This document shows positions 1-11,945 of a stretch of 64,000 nucleotides of DNA, piece after piece; the first letter of the stretch is position 1, and each line of letters begins with the position of its first letter. The translations under genes were made by a program, and so were the position numbers. Source of the stretch: Hymenopus coronatus (taxonomy: Eukaryota; Arthropoda; Insecta; Mantodea; Hymenopodidae); contig CM060888.1 of NCBI GenBank assembly GCA_030762935.1, positions 117,377,468 to 117,441,467 of the forward strand, read 5' to 3'. Under the pieces are notes generated by a model. That model saw only the letters and a list, made by a program, of their open reading frames with translations, made no database searches and was not told the DNA's origin.

Positions 1-872
1 TGTTCACATCATGATAATCGACATGGTCTTATTACATACTTCCTTGTAAGTCGAAGGAAATAAAGGAATACATTTAGTCAAAGCGATAGTAGAATCTTTT
101 AAAAGCTGCTTGTTATGCGAAACAATTAAGCTTCAGTTCACTTTACATGGTCCCGTTTGAGAAAAATCACGTGCTTAAAAATTGAATCCAAAAACAAGTA
201 ATATCTCGAAAAATGTCAACTCTGGAAGAAAAAGGTATATAACATAAATGACGTGTTTTAATGAGATCTACATTTTTGGTGTTTTACGTTTTTGTCTATC
301 TCTTACGGTTTGACCATTATTCAAAATTCTACACAATTTATTCAGAATAATGAGGCCTTCTGAGGCTATTTCCACAAAATTCAAAATATACCTTTTATTC
401 GTAATGTAAGTATCTTTAAAGTGCGATATCTCAATCAAAATCGTAAGAGCCATTTTTGAGAAAAATAAAATTTGCAAAACATTTTCCATTAAAGGACAGT
501 TTGGGGTGGTGAGGATCTTCGTGTCGCATCCTTGGCAGATACTAAACTTAATTACCTTTGGTATTTAACAGAATTTTGTGCAATGCTGCCCACAGGCACA
601 CACATTTCTAAAAATGCTTTTGGGGGGGGGGGCGGCTCAGGAAACATCAAAACATATATTCCTGCGAAATATCGACATCGAATTTTTGGTTGGAGTACAA
701 TACCTTCTCTAGCTACTATGTATTGTATTACACATGGGCTAGAGAAAATATTGTTTTTTCCTTTGGTTTTATGGGTCCCTAAATTCTGTGTGAAATTCCA
801 GTATCGAATTTTTGGGTGGAATACAATATCTTTCTGTACACTATTATATAGTGCTTCAGAGAAAGTAAAACT
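1..872 (+). mobile_element. Hx repeat copy 1, left end cut by window, duplicated hairpin end
   Basis: Hx family member read in the direction of its hairpin end. The window opens about 85 bp into the element (homology to the part after the subterminal motif). The right part is unusual: two successive hairpin ends are present, one near 701-747 and one near 829-866, each preceded by the family motif for 'tatcgaatttttgg'. A G11 run lies at 622-632. The 172-codon and 114-codon frames crossing it (532-1050 plus, 552-896 minus) fall in repeat sequence and are not credible genes. Only the right terminus, GAGAAAGTAAAA, is complete. Confidence 0.8.
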
Positions 873-2138
873 AATTGCAAATATTTTACTCAACAACTGT
901 CACAATATTTCTCTCTTCATGAGTTTTCTTCTAGGCGCTTCTTATATAGAGCAGCACCCAGAAGAAATCATGAGGAGCGAAATATTGGCGGTTAAATATC
1001 AACCAAAATGTGACGCGTCCATTATGGGAGAGAACCAAATAATATCATAGACAATGGTCGTGGACACATGCAATTTCACTTATCAAATTTATGAAATGTA
1101 GTTCTAAGGTTAGGACTCGACCGTGGTTCTTTCGCTGTTCAAGCTTGAGTGTGCGCCAAAAGAGCAGTGAGCTACTCATTACTTGCAGGGGTTTGCCTGT
1201 AATATAAAATACACCTTAATATTAAGTGACACCTATCGTTACAGCTGTATAAATGTTATATTGCAAGTGCATTCAATTATCTTTGTCTAGTGACGAATTG
1301 GCTATCACGTTCCCTCCAACCGGGCTCCGAGATCCTGGTTAAGTATGCGCGAATACTCTCACTCAGTCGAGAGGAGTTGGAACAATGTGGCTTAACTGTT
1401 CTACGCGCTACTAATTGTTGCATGGGTACTATGACTTCAAAGTCTTACTGAGTTCATTTTCACTTAATTCATGTGTATTTCAGTGAACTTTGAAGACGAT
1501 CTCGTTTAAAGGAAAATGATTTTAAATTTGTCCAAAAGTGTATACAAATAATGTAACCTATTAAAACGATGTTTAAAATAAAGCTGTATTGGTTTCCTAT
1601 TCCGATACCAAAGGGCATAATTTACAAGTCACCGGCTTGCTATGAAGTCTGTATACGGTCAACACGTTTCTGACACCGAATTACGCGGCGCTGATAACAA
1701 ACAGATGAAAAAGGCGGCAAATAGAACCGTCAGCCCGACAGAGCATGTAAAAAATAGGTGTACTGATGAAGCGTTAGCAAATTACATGCCCGAGGCTATT
1801 AATCACGTGACGAGGAAAAAGGAAAAACACGCCCGTCGTTCGCATCATCAACAGCTGTCACAAGCACACCGCCATTAAACAATTGGGCCGCGTCAAATCT
1901 TATCACGGAGAACGTGGAGCAGAAATAGGCGTTTTTATTATGTAGTGCTCGTAAACACTTCGGAAACATCCGCTGGCGGAAGTTGGCCAGAAAATGTGCG
2001 TGCACCTAGCAACTTCAGTTATCGCTTTCTAATTATTGCAAGCTGGCATGACGTTTTAGTAAACAAATGAAAGTGTTTAATGATTTAAGTACATAGTTTA
2101 ATAATTATGTTTATATTTTCTTAAAATGCATTCTATGG

Positions 2139-2173
<35 letters not shown>

Positions 2174-2356
2174 GCAAAGAGTTAGTTTAATAATTAAATT
2201 GCATTCGAATATCTTAAGTAGTTTTGAAGTTGTTTAACCCTCAAATAATTATTTAATCATAAAATATTCCTCATGATGAAGAATTAATACTGTTATTAAC
2301 TTCAATATTTATTCCAAAACTAGCCAACTCTGTTGTAGAATTGTTGAAACAGGTTT
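873..2356. other. AT-rich spacer, no gene recognised
   Basis: Holds small open frames at 1642-1878 (+) and 1799-2005 (-) that overlap and match no family I know. A degenerate tRNA-like stretch may lie on the minus strand around 1090-1190 (a GGTCGAGTCC box-B-like motif), too weak for a separate call. Confidence 0.5.
2141..2171. repeat. (TA)n microsatellite
   Basis: Uninterrupted run of TA dinucleotides, about 15 units, in spacer DNA. Confidence 0.95.
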
Positions 2357-3188
2357 TTTAATTTTTCTACATATACTATGTACATATTGTATAGAGAAGG
2401 TATTGTATTGCACCCAAGAATTCAATACCGAGATTTCAAAAAAATAATTTTTAGAAAAATGCCCGTATGTGTGTGTCTGTGGGCAGCTAGCTCAAAAACG
2501 AAAAGACCGTTAAATACCAAACTTGGTATTTACGTTTGGTATCTTTCAAGGATGCGACACGAAGATGTTTAAGAAAATCCTCCCACCATAATCTAACCTT
2601 TACATAGAAAAAGCTTCGAAAACGTTGATTTTCTGAAAAATGCTTCCAACAATATTCATTAAAAGTCCGTATATTTAAAGTAATTTACATCCCAAATAAA
2701 ATGTACATATATCTTGAATTTTCAAGGAATAGCCTCTGAAAACCTCTTTATTCTGAATGAATTTTGCCGAAATTTGCTAAACTGCTAAACCGTAAGAAAT
2801 GGACAAAATCTTACCACACAAAAATGTAGACCACGTTAAAACACACAATTTTTGTCATGTTCATTTTGTTCGTGTAGTTGATCGTTTTTGAGATATTCCT
2901 TCTTTTTGGTTTCAGCTTTGAAAAACTACTTTTCCCATACAGGAATTTGTCAACTGCTTTCCATACAAACAAGAGAACTTTAGATACATAGGAACCAGCT
3001 TTTGACTATCATTTTAACCAGTGTTACTTCCTTATTTCACTTCTACTTACAAGTAAGCAAGTAATAAGACTATTTCTGCTAAATGTTTCTCAATTAGCAT
3101 GAGGGAAATAGGGGTATAAGCTTTTTGACAGTAATTTGTTGCAGAGATGTAGAGAAAATAATGTGAATGGAACATATACGATTTTTTA
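2357..3188 (-). mobile_element. Hx repeat copy 2, complete
   Basis: Both ends are present: the hairpin end at 2357-2400 (arms around CTATGTACATA) and, at the right, the GTAGAGAAAATAATGTGAAT form of the subterminal motif followed by an A/T-rich end. A short TG-rich microsatellite sits at 2466-2485 where other copies carry CA repeats. It lacks any long reading frame. Confidence 0.85.
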
Positions 3189-3886
3189 GAATTGATGCTA
3201 ACTGACCACTTTATATAAGTGAAATATGTGTTGGGTAATGTTATTCTATTAATGCTTAAAAAGTAGAGGAAGTAATAAAGAATTTGTTGCCCATTTTATG
3301 ACGCTAATCTCCAAGGACTACAATGGAAGCCTGTAACAGAACAAAGACGTAATCAAGCTCATATTTGCATTATTCCCCCTTTTTATTTTGTCATATTTTA
3401 CGTTTCTTCTCAACTTCCCGAGGAAAGGTATGGAAATGTCAGTAAGACATTTATGAAATAAATATTGAATCCTCGGAAACTAGGAAATAATTTCATGGAA
3501 GCCGTAGAGGAAGGCACGACTGGAAATTCAATTTGCCGTTCTGATAAGAACTGAAAGGAGCTGGAAATATCTGACGTCCAATCGTCATGCAGATTATCGA
3601 CCGTTCTTGCTTCTTATATTCTTCCTTTTTCATTGCTTTTTATGCCACTCCTTTACAGGAAGCAAAGTATGAGTTATATTCCATAAGTTAAGTGCGTCAG
3701 ACTAAGGATGTAAAACAAGGTTGTTAGATTTTTCTCTGCATGGTAATGAATTGTGTATTGGTGTGGTTTTCACCGTCAAGAAGCGAGCTGCTAAGTCGAT
3801 GTTGAGAATTCGCATCCAGCTATTTAATTGAAGCATTCATAAAGCCCTATGTAACGCAACAATTTTTAAGCTTGAATGGGTACAAT
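3189..3886. other. AT-rich spacer, nothing recognised
   Basis: No coding frame, repeat match or RNA structure that I can support. Confidence 0.5.
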
Positions 3887-4118
3887 CAGACTGAAAAATC
3901 CAATGCAATAACCAGGATTCGAACCACAGATCTCCCGGCCTTTAGCCGGTTGCTCTACCACTGAGCTACCATGGCAATATGCCGGCATAGCATTGAATTT
4001 CTCAACTGACTCGCATGTTTCCCGGTAAACCACTTATTTTGAGATGACAACCCCAATGGCGACTTACAATATTGTAAGTACTTAAGTCTCGGGATTTATA
4101 ATATAGACAACTATTGGA
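3887..4118 (-). repeat. tRNA-like repeat, half of the inverted tRNA-arm element
   Basis: On the minus strand it shows a tRNA-like core (GGTAGCTCAGTGGTAGAGC as D-arm/box A, then GGTTCGAATCC as T-arm/box B), followed by the TTTTTCAGTCTGA tail seen at 36161-36660 and 40769-41160. The T-stem and acceptor stem do not pair, so it is not a functional tRNA gene. Its 5' flank (3990-4118) matches the central body of the two fuller copies. This copy is one arm plus part of the body. Confidence 0.75.
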
Positions 4119-4322
4119 GATAAAAGCAATTCACTGTTCATTAAGGGTCATTGTCATTTTCTGTAAGTGCAGATATCTTCCTAAGTTTCTTTCTTTAATT
4201 GAATTTATAAAGTGCTCATACACATTCTCAATATCAACTTCGATCTTTAATCCCCTACTAAAAGTGGGTGTAGCGTTATTTGTTCACACAGATGTAGATT
4301 ACAAAATTTGTAAAAAAAAAAA
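4119..4322. other. spacer with A-rich end
   Basis: AT-rich; ends in an A-run that merges with the start of the next Hx copy. The 78-codon frame at 4114-4350 has no recognisable product. Confidence 0.4.
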
Positions 4323-5180
4323 AAAAATCTTGTGTGTTCCATTCATATAACTGCCTGTACATCTCTGTAAGAAATTAGTCTTAAAATGCTTATTATTCTA
4401 TCTAATTAATGCTGATTAGCAGGAATTGTCATATCACTGAGTTCCTTATAAATAGGGGAGAAATACGGGGATACACTTGACTGTAACGATAGTTAAATTT
4501 TTAAAAAGCCGGTTGCTATATAATTCAAACGCGGTCTATTTGCATGACCACGAGTTAACAAATTCACAACGAGAAAAGCTTCGGGTACCATTTTAAAACG
4601 AAAACAATAACAGGAATATCTCGGAAATAGTAATTTTAAAATAAAACTATATATGACACAAATTGGTGTTTATACATCATTTGTGTAGTCCGTTTTTGTT
4701 TAATTCTTACAGTTTATCAGTTATGAAGGGTTCAGCAAAATTCAACTGGATTGAAGAAGACTTCAGAAGCTATTTCTAGAGAATTCAAGATTTACATTTT
4801 ATTTTGCATGTAAATATCTTTAGTATTCGACATTTTAAACAAAATCGTTAAGAGCCATTTTTGAAAAAATTAAAATTTTCGGAAATTTTTCCATGTAAAC
4901 GGTAGTTTGAAGTGTGGGAATATTCTTTAAAATCTTTATGCCCCATCCTTAACAAATACTAAACTAATATACCAAGTTCGTATTTAACGGATTCTTCGTT
5001 TAGAGGTGTGCTGACCACATACACATACCTACAAACACACACTGACCTGTTCCTAAAGATGTTTTTATTGAGGGATCTCAAAACATATACTTCCGGTGAA
5101 ATTTCGTTGTTGAATTTTTGGGTGAAATATTATACTTTCTCTACCTTATATACATATTAAGTGTAGAAAAAGTAAAAAAT
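4323..5180 (+). mobile_element. Hx repeat copy 3, complete but diverged
   Basis: Starts in an A-run plus TCTTGTGTGTTCC and ends at a diverged hairpin followed by GTAGAAAAAGTAAAAAA. The CA-rich microsatellite is at 5020-5045. Order of conserved blocks is as in the other copies. Confidence 0.85.
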
Positions 5181-5640
5181 GTGCCTCTGTGCTACATTTA
5201 ACGTGGTCGAATATTTTGTTTTGCCGCTGCTAAATTTAATGTCGCAATAAGATTTTAATCCAATTATGTACATAATGTAAATATATTTTTGGTTAATATT
5301 TATTTACATAAGTCCAAATTACGTAAAGTAGTCACCAACAAGGAAAGCCAGATCATTATATTATTCTTAGAACTGCCACGAGACTTTCCAATTGGAACTC
5401 TGTCGGGACTCGACACTGCTAATAAGCTACGCCACGTACACCGATCTTCCTCAAAGACCTCTTCTGTGGTATTCGGAAAAGTCAATAAGCACTTCTGTTT
5501 CGTCGAACCGGTAAATGGCTAAGCCTGACTTATGGCATTGCACAGTTTGAAGTGAACAGTCAGTATATGTGAATAACCTTCAACTGCACTACAGCAGCCA
5601 AAAATGTTACGAAATGAATTACTGTTAGCAGATGAATCTC
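5181..5640. other. spacer, no gene recognised
   Basis: Two overlapping small frames on opposite strands (5289-5522 and 5300-5485) have no family resemblance; probably chance. Confidence 0.4.
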
Positions 5641-5728
5641 TTCCCTGACGAAGACTACAGAGTCAAGATGGTCAAAAGCTTGGATTTCTTTGATTCCAAT
5701 CAAACTTGGTTGCTATCCCGTGAAGTCG
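5641..5728 (+). repeat. Short interspersed repeat, shared with 17413-17498
   Basis: Begins TTCCCTGACGAAGAC and matches 17413-17498 over about 85 bp at roughly 84% by eye. The wording resembles the conserved 3' ends of arthropod retroposons, but I cannot name the family. Confidence 0.65.
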
Positions 5729-6019
5729 TCTGAAATAACCAACATCGAGAAAGCTTCAAATATGTAATAGTAATATCGTATTTTATATTAACTGAGATGT
5801 TCACAAACTTCGAACCTTTTTAAAAGAGTTTCATTTGGTGGCCTAAGTGTGCGGATCTTATTTCATTAATTATATAATAGGTTTCTGAATTATCTGGTAA
5901 TTATATATGTTTTGCTTTATTATGTAAAATAATATTTATAAATAAATGTTATAAAGTAAATAAATTAGATAGGCTAAACGTTTTCAAATTTAACATCCTA
6001 TAATTATCTAAAAAAAAAA
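5729..6019. other. AT-rich spacer
   Basis: Nothing recognised; ends in an A-run at about 6011-6024 next to the mariner relic. Confidence 0.4.
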
Positions 6020-6620
6020 AAAAGAAAATAATACGTCAATCTGACCGAAGATTCTTCCACCACTTTGCCTTTAAAAGCCAACTGTTTCGACGGTACTTTT
6101 GTCTCTGGAGTGCAAAAGTGTATCCATGCGTCTTTCTCAGTAATCGATCACACGATTGCGTTTCTTCTCCATTGAGAGCAAAGACGGCACCCATCTTTCC
6201 GAGATTTTGTCAGGCCTAATTTTTGTGCAAAATTGAAAACACTGTGCCGTATGATATTCCGGTGGCCTCTACTTTGATTCGTCAACCACTCAAAATCATA
6301 TCCTGAATTTTGTCAATTATTTCGGAGGAAGTCACTTCTACTGGACGTTTGGAACGATATTCATAATTGTGGATGTATGGCTACGTTTACATTCATTTAC
6401 CCAATTGTAAATTATTGTAAACGCAGAAGCAGATGTGTCATGATATTTATCTAACTCTGCTTTTATCTCTTTTGGTGTTAAGCTTTTTAAAAGTGATTAC
6501 ACACTTTTTTAAAGTGTTTAATGACCTCACGAAACTCGTTTTTTTTCCATCTTTCTAAATAAGCACAAGATTGCTGATTCAATCGCCTTTGGCAACAAAA
6601 CTACGTGATGGATATAGCTG
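6020..6620 (-). pseudogene. mariner-like transposase relic, N-terminal half
   Basis: Read on the minus strand from an ATG at 6550 with lysine/arginine-rich start, then LTPKEIKAELDKYHDTSA and FTIIYNWVNECKR (helix-turn-helix DNA-binding region of mariner), SKRPVEVTS (GRP-like linker), KIQDMILSG, YGTVFSILHKKLGLTK, an RWVPSLL-type motif in a second frame, and WIHFCTPETK just after the first catalytic site. The family GDE motif has decayed to EKDA. There are several stops and frameshifts, and the homology ends near 6030, before the second and third catalytic aspartates. The 6550-6620 stretch matches a mariner 5' untranslated region. No terminal inverted repeats were identified. A dead element. Confidence 0.85.
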
Positions 6621-6695
6621 AAACGACGGTAACTAAATACAAATATTTTTCAATGTTACAAGTATAATTTCTTGAATTTTCTAAGGACCTACTGA

Positions 6696-6812
6696 ATGCC
6701 CCTCGGAGCTCAGTGATTAAAGCAACTGGACGAAGACTGGGAGATCCATGGTTCAATCCCGGTTAGCGCATTAAATTTGACAATTTGACTCTATCTATCC
6801 AACTAAATTGAT
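6696..6812 (+). repeat. tRNA-like SINE-type repeat
   Basis: Contains GAGCTCAGTGATTAAAGCAA (box A region) and GGTTCAATCCCGG (box B) followed by a tail ending TTTGACTCTATCTATCCAAC, the same tail as in the tRNA-arm elements at 36161-36660 and 40769-41160. It is a single arm in plus orientation. Confidence 0.7.
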
Positions 6813-7534
6813 TTATTGATACCACCTCATACTCCTCCCCCAATCCCCAGCACAGAAGTAACGTCTGAAACGTGGGCTAAGTCAGATTGACGTTGTCAGA
6901 CGTTATCAAGGTTTTTTTGCACAAACTAAGAGCCAAGTAGTGTACAATATTGTAATAAGATGAGTATTTATTTTTCAGAGGGCAGGCTATATCTCTTAAA
7001 TGTATCAAGACGCCATGTTTTAATAAACAGGTGAGCGAAATATTTTCCTAATTCTTTATACTTATGTGCTAATAAATCTATAATAACATAAATTAAATAG
7101 TTTACTAATCAAATAATGAAGTATATATTTCTTTATAGTTTTTCATGTACATACGTAAACCATATAGTTACCAGGTTTTTAAATAGGTTCATCTTTACCT
7201 ACACTCAGACCGTATAACCATGCAAAGAAAGTAAACAAAAGCGTCAAAGATTCGGACAGACCAGCAGAAGGACCTGAGACGTTCCTGGATTTAGTCGAGT
7301 ATGTTCCTTTTCGTCCTGGTTTTAATGGATAGACATTCCAATGTCTGGTGATAAATTACAAGCATAACGAAGAGACAAGTTAGTGTACCACTTATTACTT
7401 TAATGTGTCCTAAATGTATTAATTATTCTCAAAAGAGCCCTCGGTCCGTAGAGATTAAAATGCCCCAAATAAATGGTCATAAGTTAAGGAAAATTCTATA
7501 AGAAAAACCTTGTATAGAATAATGACCACGCCCA
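6813..7534. other. AT-rich spacer
   Basis: A pyrimidine-rich patch at 6825-6850 follows the repeat; nothing else recognised. Confidence 0.4.
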
Positions 7535-7790
7535 CCTGGGTAGTGTGGTGGTAGCGTGTCTGCCTCACATTCAACAGGTCGTGAATTCGAATCTCGCTTA
7601 GGGTGAGTTACCCGGCTAAGGTTTTTTTCGGAGTCTTCCCTTATCCTGAGAAGACGAATGTCGAGTAACTTTAGGCTTCATGGACTCCGAGATCATTTGA
7701 GCATCATTTCACCAATTTCATTCATCGTCCGATATGACCAACCAGGTTAAAGGACGTTAAGCTACCCACCCCCTACCCCAAAATAATAAC
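7535..7790 (+). mobile_element. tRNA-derived SINE, family B
   Basis: Box A-like GGTGGTAGCGTGTC and box B-like GAATTCGAATCTCGC lie 35-45 bp apart as in a polymerase III promoter. They are followed by a body with CCTTATCCTGAGAAGACGAA and TGTCGAGTAACTT. The second half recurs in opposite orientation at 17690-17815, which supports a dispersed retroposon and not a tRNA gene. No A-tail or target duplication was located. Confidence 0.75.
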
Positions 7791-8284
7791 CGCAAACGAG
7801 ATTTGAAATATGAGTGTATTCTACATCCACTTCACGGAAATGGGAGCTTGGAATTTATTTTATTTGTATTCTTATGAGAGTGGTGAAATGAAGGGAGCAG
7901 CACAGAACCACGTATAGGTCACGGTGAACCCTTTGTACTTGCAGTAGATCCCTGGGAGGAAGGGATGAAGAGAGATCTGGGGAGCACCCAGATGGGACGA
8001 CAATATGCACTAGCAAGGACGGAGTTCTTAAAGATTCCAACATGATCATTCCTAACCAACCGCAACCTAGGGAGGAAGAAATCTATATATAGCAACATTT
8101 CCACCGTATTACCCACAATATATCAAATTATATCCTCAGATCCTACTAACAAACAGATGCGCGAAACAGCTGAAAGGTCATTGGGACATGAAATATAATT
8201 TGAAGGTGGAATTAATTGTAATTTTTTAAAGCTTGTTGACATGATTTATAGCTCCGTTACGTGTACACATGGCGTCACTCTCGT
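7791..8284. other. spacer with a repeat-like motif
   Basis: A CCTGGGAGGAAGGGATGAAG motif at about 7948 resembles motifs at 19743, 38808 and 50282, suggesting an unclassified repeat. The small minus frames at 7855-8116 have no recognisable product. Confidence 0.4.
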
Positions 8285-8455
8285 TATTTTATGAACAGAA
8301 AATTCGTGGAAGTAGGGGAACCATCCCAGCATTCGCTTATCAATGTAGGGAAACCATGATGAAACTCGTGGCTCAGAGAGGCCGGTCCGACGGTAATTAA
8401 ACCTGGGAACCTCCCGACTCCACATTACTACGGAGATATGCTACTCGGTTAGCTT
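8285..8455 (-). repeat. tRNA-like SINE-type repeat, family C
   Basis: On the minus strand it opens CTAACCGAGTAGCATA and has a decayed box B (AGGTTTAATTACC), then a body ending in AAGCGAATGCTGGGATGGTT. The tRNA-like head and the 'cgaatgctgg' tail recur at 37134-37245. Confidence 0.55.
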
Positions 8456-9124
8456 AAGTGATAAGTATGGCTTAAATGCCTAATACCTCGTACCTCCAAA
8501 CATTCCAAGGTAATTATTTAAAACCTACCAGAGGATTGCCATTATTTTTCAGAATTAAAAAGAAAACAAAAGTAGAATTGTACACTGAGTAGATTTTTTC
8601 TTAAATGTCATAAGCAATATAACGGAAAATATGGCTTCTGCGGTAGTGATAGTAATTAAAAACCTTTTTTAACGTGGTAGATCATATCGAATTATGAATG
8701 AAATGGGTGATATGGGGCCTAACTTACCTCACAAAGAGGGAAAACCCCGGAAAAAGCGAATCCAGGTAACCGAGGTACGAACTCGGTACCTTTTGATTGT
8801 GAGATAACTATAGTAAAAATAGCAGCTTAAATTCAGAGGAAGTGGCGGCTACGAAAATGACGTTTTTATTTTCTCTGGAAATTAGCTACAAGCATAAATA
8901 AGCACAACAGGTTGCCTACTGCACGCCCGCTATATTAATTTGATACGTATATTCACATATCCAAGTATAAAGAAGGAAGGGGTAGCTTTCATACGCGATG
9001 CCAATAACGGAACCCTTGCAAAACGATAAGAAATATCACTAAATGGGTTCTTAAGAAGGCTTCTGACAAAGTTTATATGCATATTTAAAATATAGAAGCG
9101 AATGAATGAACAAGATTTTAATAT
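8456..9124. other. spacer, possible degenerate SINE
   Basis: At 8730-8810 the minus strand shows a box-B-like GAGTTCGTACCTC. This is too weak for a call. No gene is recognised; the minus frame at 8930-9235 looks random. Confidence 0.4.
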
Positions 9125-9547
9125 ATGATGATGACAACGACGGTTCATAGGAAAAACCAAGCTCGGGAATTGGCGCAGCTTCTCGAAGTTTTTCCACATT
9201 CCTTGCGTCTTCTTTTTAACATCCTCCCTCTTCAAGTGATGTGTTTGTTACAGAAAGGCGATCACGGAAAAGTCGCAAGAAAATTTCTAGTCGGTAATCA
9301 GATTTCCCTTCCTCGCTCTTGGTATGGAAATGTGGGAGCGTTACGCGGCTGGAAAATATTCCACTGGGGGTGGAAATGTCGTTTAGATCTTGGCCCGCCC
9401 TTACCGTGTCTTCCCGAGCTGGGTGGTGAAGTAAACGCCACCCCCATCAAAAAGGAAAAGGGGAATACGCGTGTTTCTAAGGCAGATTTATGCCCTTCCT
9501 CAATCGCAAATATTCACAAAAACGGAACTTCCAATTTCTCAGCCTGA
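9125..9547 (+). other. Unrecognised 140-codon open frame in a GC-richer patch
   Basis: Uninterrupted ATG-to-stop frame, one of the longest outside the repeats. The predicted peptide starts MMMTTT and has no signal peptide, clear domain or catalytic motif that I recognise. Codons 60-110 are rich in Gly, Pro and Trp. The patch around 9150-9490 is more GC-rich than its surroundings, which by itself lengthens open frames. It could be an exon fragment or an old unclassified repeat; I do not call it a gene. Confidence 0.2.
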
Positions 9548-10389
9548 GTATCTTAAAATTGCAATCCTGCTTTAGCATTACCTCAAATATGTAAATGAAC
9601 GCTAATTAAATGCGAGAATAAACCAATTACTTAATTAGTGAAGAACTAATTGACTTACTGAACTAGATAGAAAGGATCAAGCCCATTTAAGGCATTAGAG
9701 TCTATTATATATTCACTAATATATTCGCCTTATTTGGTGGAAGAAAAATGTGCACGGAATAATTAGATACTATATTAATTAGTATTCAATGATTAAGGCT
9801 GTATCCTGTCTATATTGACCATTTACGTCTTATTTTCCACTTCAAATTTAATACTGCTGCAGCCTGTGCTTGGTTGATTAGAGCTGAAGCACTTTATAAA
9901 CCATATACTTGTATATACCCACAATAAACTTATATATGTACATCTATTTATTCTAATATGTAAATACATACGTAAAATATTGAAACACCATTTACCTGGA
10001 GTATATGTAAAAGTCAACCATAGTTTACGTAAATATTATGTGTCTATTTAGTTGCTAACATTTAACATTAATGAGTATTTTTGTTACTAGTAGTTTGTTA
10101 GAAATTCTCAGAAAGAAAATATTAAAATAATAAAACACATTGATTAATTTGACATGCATATATCATCGCATGTGTTTTTTTAACATTGTTTTATATTCCT
10201 TATCAACTAATCATTGTTTCAGACCACAATTATGAGATAACAATGCCTGTCCATGATATTCATATGCCTTTCTCTTCTTTTATTGTTTATTAATCAGAAT
10301 ACGATAACTTATTTTACTATCTGCTACATTTTAATCGTAATACATCTTTGGAGAAACAATTAAATAGCTCATTCAATTATAGATACAAA
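9548..10389. other. AT-rich spacer
   Basis: Very AT-rich; nothing recognised. Confidence 0.5.
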
Positions 10390-11020
10390 AGGCTTCTGTT
10401 TAAGAACTGGACGCTCTGTGCTGACTTTAAAATTGCATACCCTTTCTTTGCATTCAATGGCGAAAAAACTGAATGTCTACAGGAATTGAAAATAGTAGAT
10501 GCTGTGCTTATTGCATAATTAATAAAAGATATCTCGAAAATTATATGTTACAAAGAAACTTATTTAAATAAATTGAATGTTTTTGTACAGCATCTTTTTT
10601 GGGTGTTGACTAACGTTTGTGAGTTATGTCAGATTACACAAAACCCCTTCAAAATGAAGAGGACTTCACAGGCTATTTCCAAAAAGTTCAAGGTATACAT
10701 TTTATTTTTCGTAAGTAGAATTAATATATACAATTTTAATCTGAATCGTTCTATTTTAGAAAATCAGGTATTTGGAAAAATGTACCGTGTTGTGTTATGC
10801 GTATCTAGTTTGTGTCACATCTTTGGAAGATGGTAAATAACAAAGTTGATGCTTATCTAACTTTTTATTTTTGAGTTACACCTGTTGCTCTTAAATGTAT
10901 TTGTCTAATTTTCTTTGCAATCTCGAGCCTGAAAAAGTGTATTTTCGGTAAAACTTCTATATCGAATTTTTGGGTGGAATCTAATACAGTGAATGCAGAC
11001 ATGAGGTAGAGAAAGCAATA
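10390..11020 (+). mobile_element. Hx repeat copy 4, degenerate, left end lost
   Basis: Recognised from the block 'ggctatttccaaaaag' near 10670, the 'tatcgaatttttgggtgga' block at 10961-10979 and a right end GTAGAGAAAGCAATA. The microsatellite is absent and the hairpin is largely eroded. The left boundary is uncertain by tens of bases. Confidence 0.65.
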
Positions 11021-11095
11021 AGATGTTCAATATTTTTATGACCACAACTCTGTCTGAATCCTTAAAAAAGTTGTCCAAATAAATTTAAGGGACAT

Positions 11096-11945
11096 ATTTT
11101 TATTTTCTCTATACGTACTATGTACATAGAGTACAGAGAAGGCATTGCACTCCACCCAAAAATTCGATATCGAGATTTCACCGGAAATGTATGTTTTAGT
11201 CTCCCTTGTAACCATAAAAAGCATTTTTAGAAAAAGGTCCGTGTGTGTGTGTCTGTGTGTCCGTGAACACGATAACTCAAAAACGAAAAGTCGGTAAAAT
11301 ACCAAACTTGGCATTCAAGTTTGGTATTTTCTAGGGACGCGACACGAAGATTTTGAGGAATATCCCTCTACCCCCAACTACTCTTTACACGGAACTCTTT
11401 TCGAAAATTTTGATTTTCTCAAAAATGGCTCTAACGATTTTGATTAAAATATCGTATATTAAAGCTATTTACCTGAAAAACAAAATGTATATCTTGAATT
11501 TTCTGAGAAAAGCCTCTGGTTGAATTTTACGGAATTTTGAATAACTGCTAAACCGTAAGAGATGGACAAAAACTACACAAAAAATGCATACCACGTTAAA
11601 ACACACAATTTATATTATATACATTTTTTCGTGAAGTTCATCGTTTTTTAGACGTTCCTTGTTTTTATTTTCTGCTATGAAAAACTTATACTTTTCTTTT
11701 ACTGGAATTTGTCAACTGCTGTCCATACAAACAAAGAAACGTCAGTGACATATCAACCAGCTTTTGACTATTACCTTAACCTATGGTACTCCCTTATTTA
11801 ACTTCTACTTACAAGGAAGCAAGTAATAAGACTATTTGTGCTAATGTTTTTCTGATTAGAATGAAGTAAGTATAAGTATTAGCTTTTTAAGAATAATTTG
11901 TTGCAGAGATGTAGAGAAAGTCATGTGAATGGTACACGCCTGTTC
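11096..11945 (-). mobile_element. Hx repeat copy 5, complete
   Basis: Hairpin end at 11103-11142 (arms centred on CTATGTACATAG), a TG-rich microsatellite at 11239-11262, the internal palindrome near 11310-11332, and the other end at 11915-11945 with GTAGAGAAAGTCATGTGAAT. One of the best preserved copies. Confidence 0.9.

Noticed and set aside
532..1050. 172-codon plus-strand frame with a Gly run
   Set aside because: Mostly inside Hx copy 1; the Gly run is the translation of a G homopolymer.
3900..3985. Possible tRNA gene on the minus strand
   Set aside because: T-stem and acceptor stem do not pair; flanks are repeat sequence.
9125..9547. 140-codon frame considered as a real gene
   Set aside because: No domain, no homologous motif, and it lies in a GC-richer patch where long frames are expected by chance. 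Listed only as an unrecognised frame.
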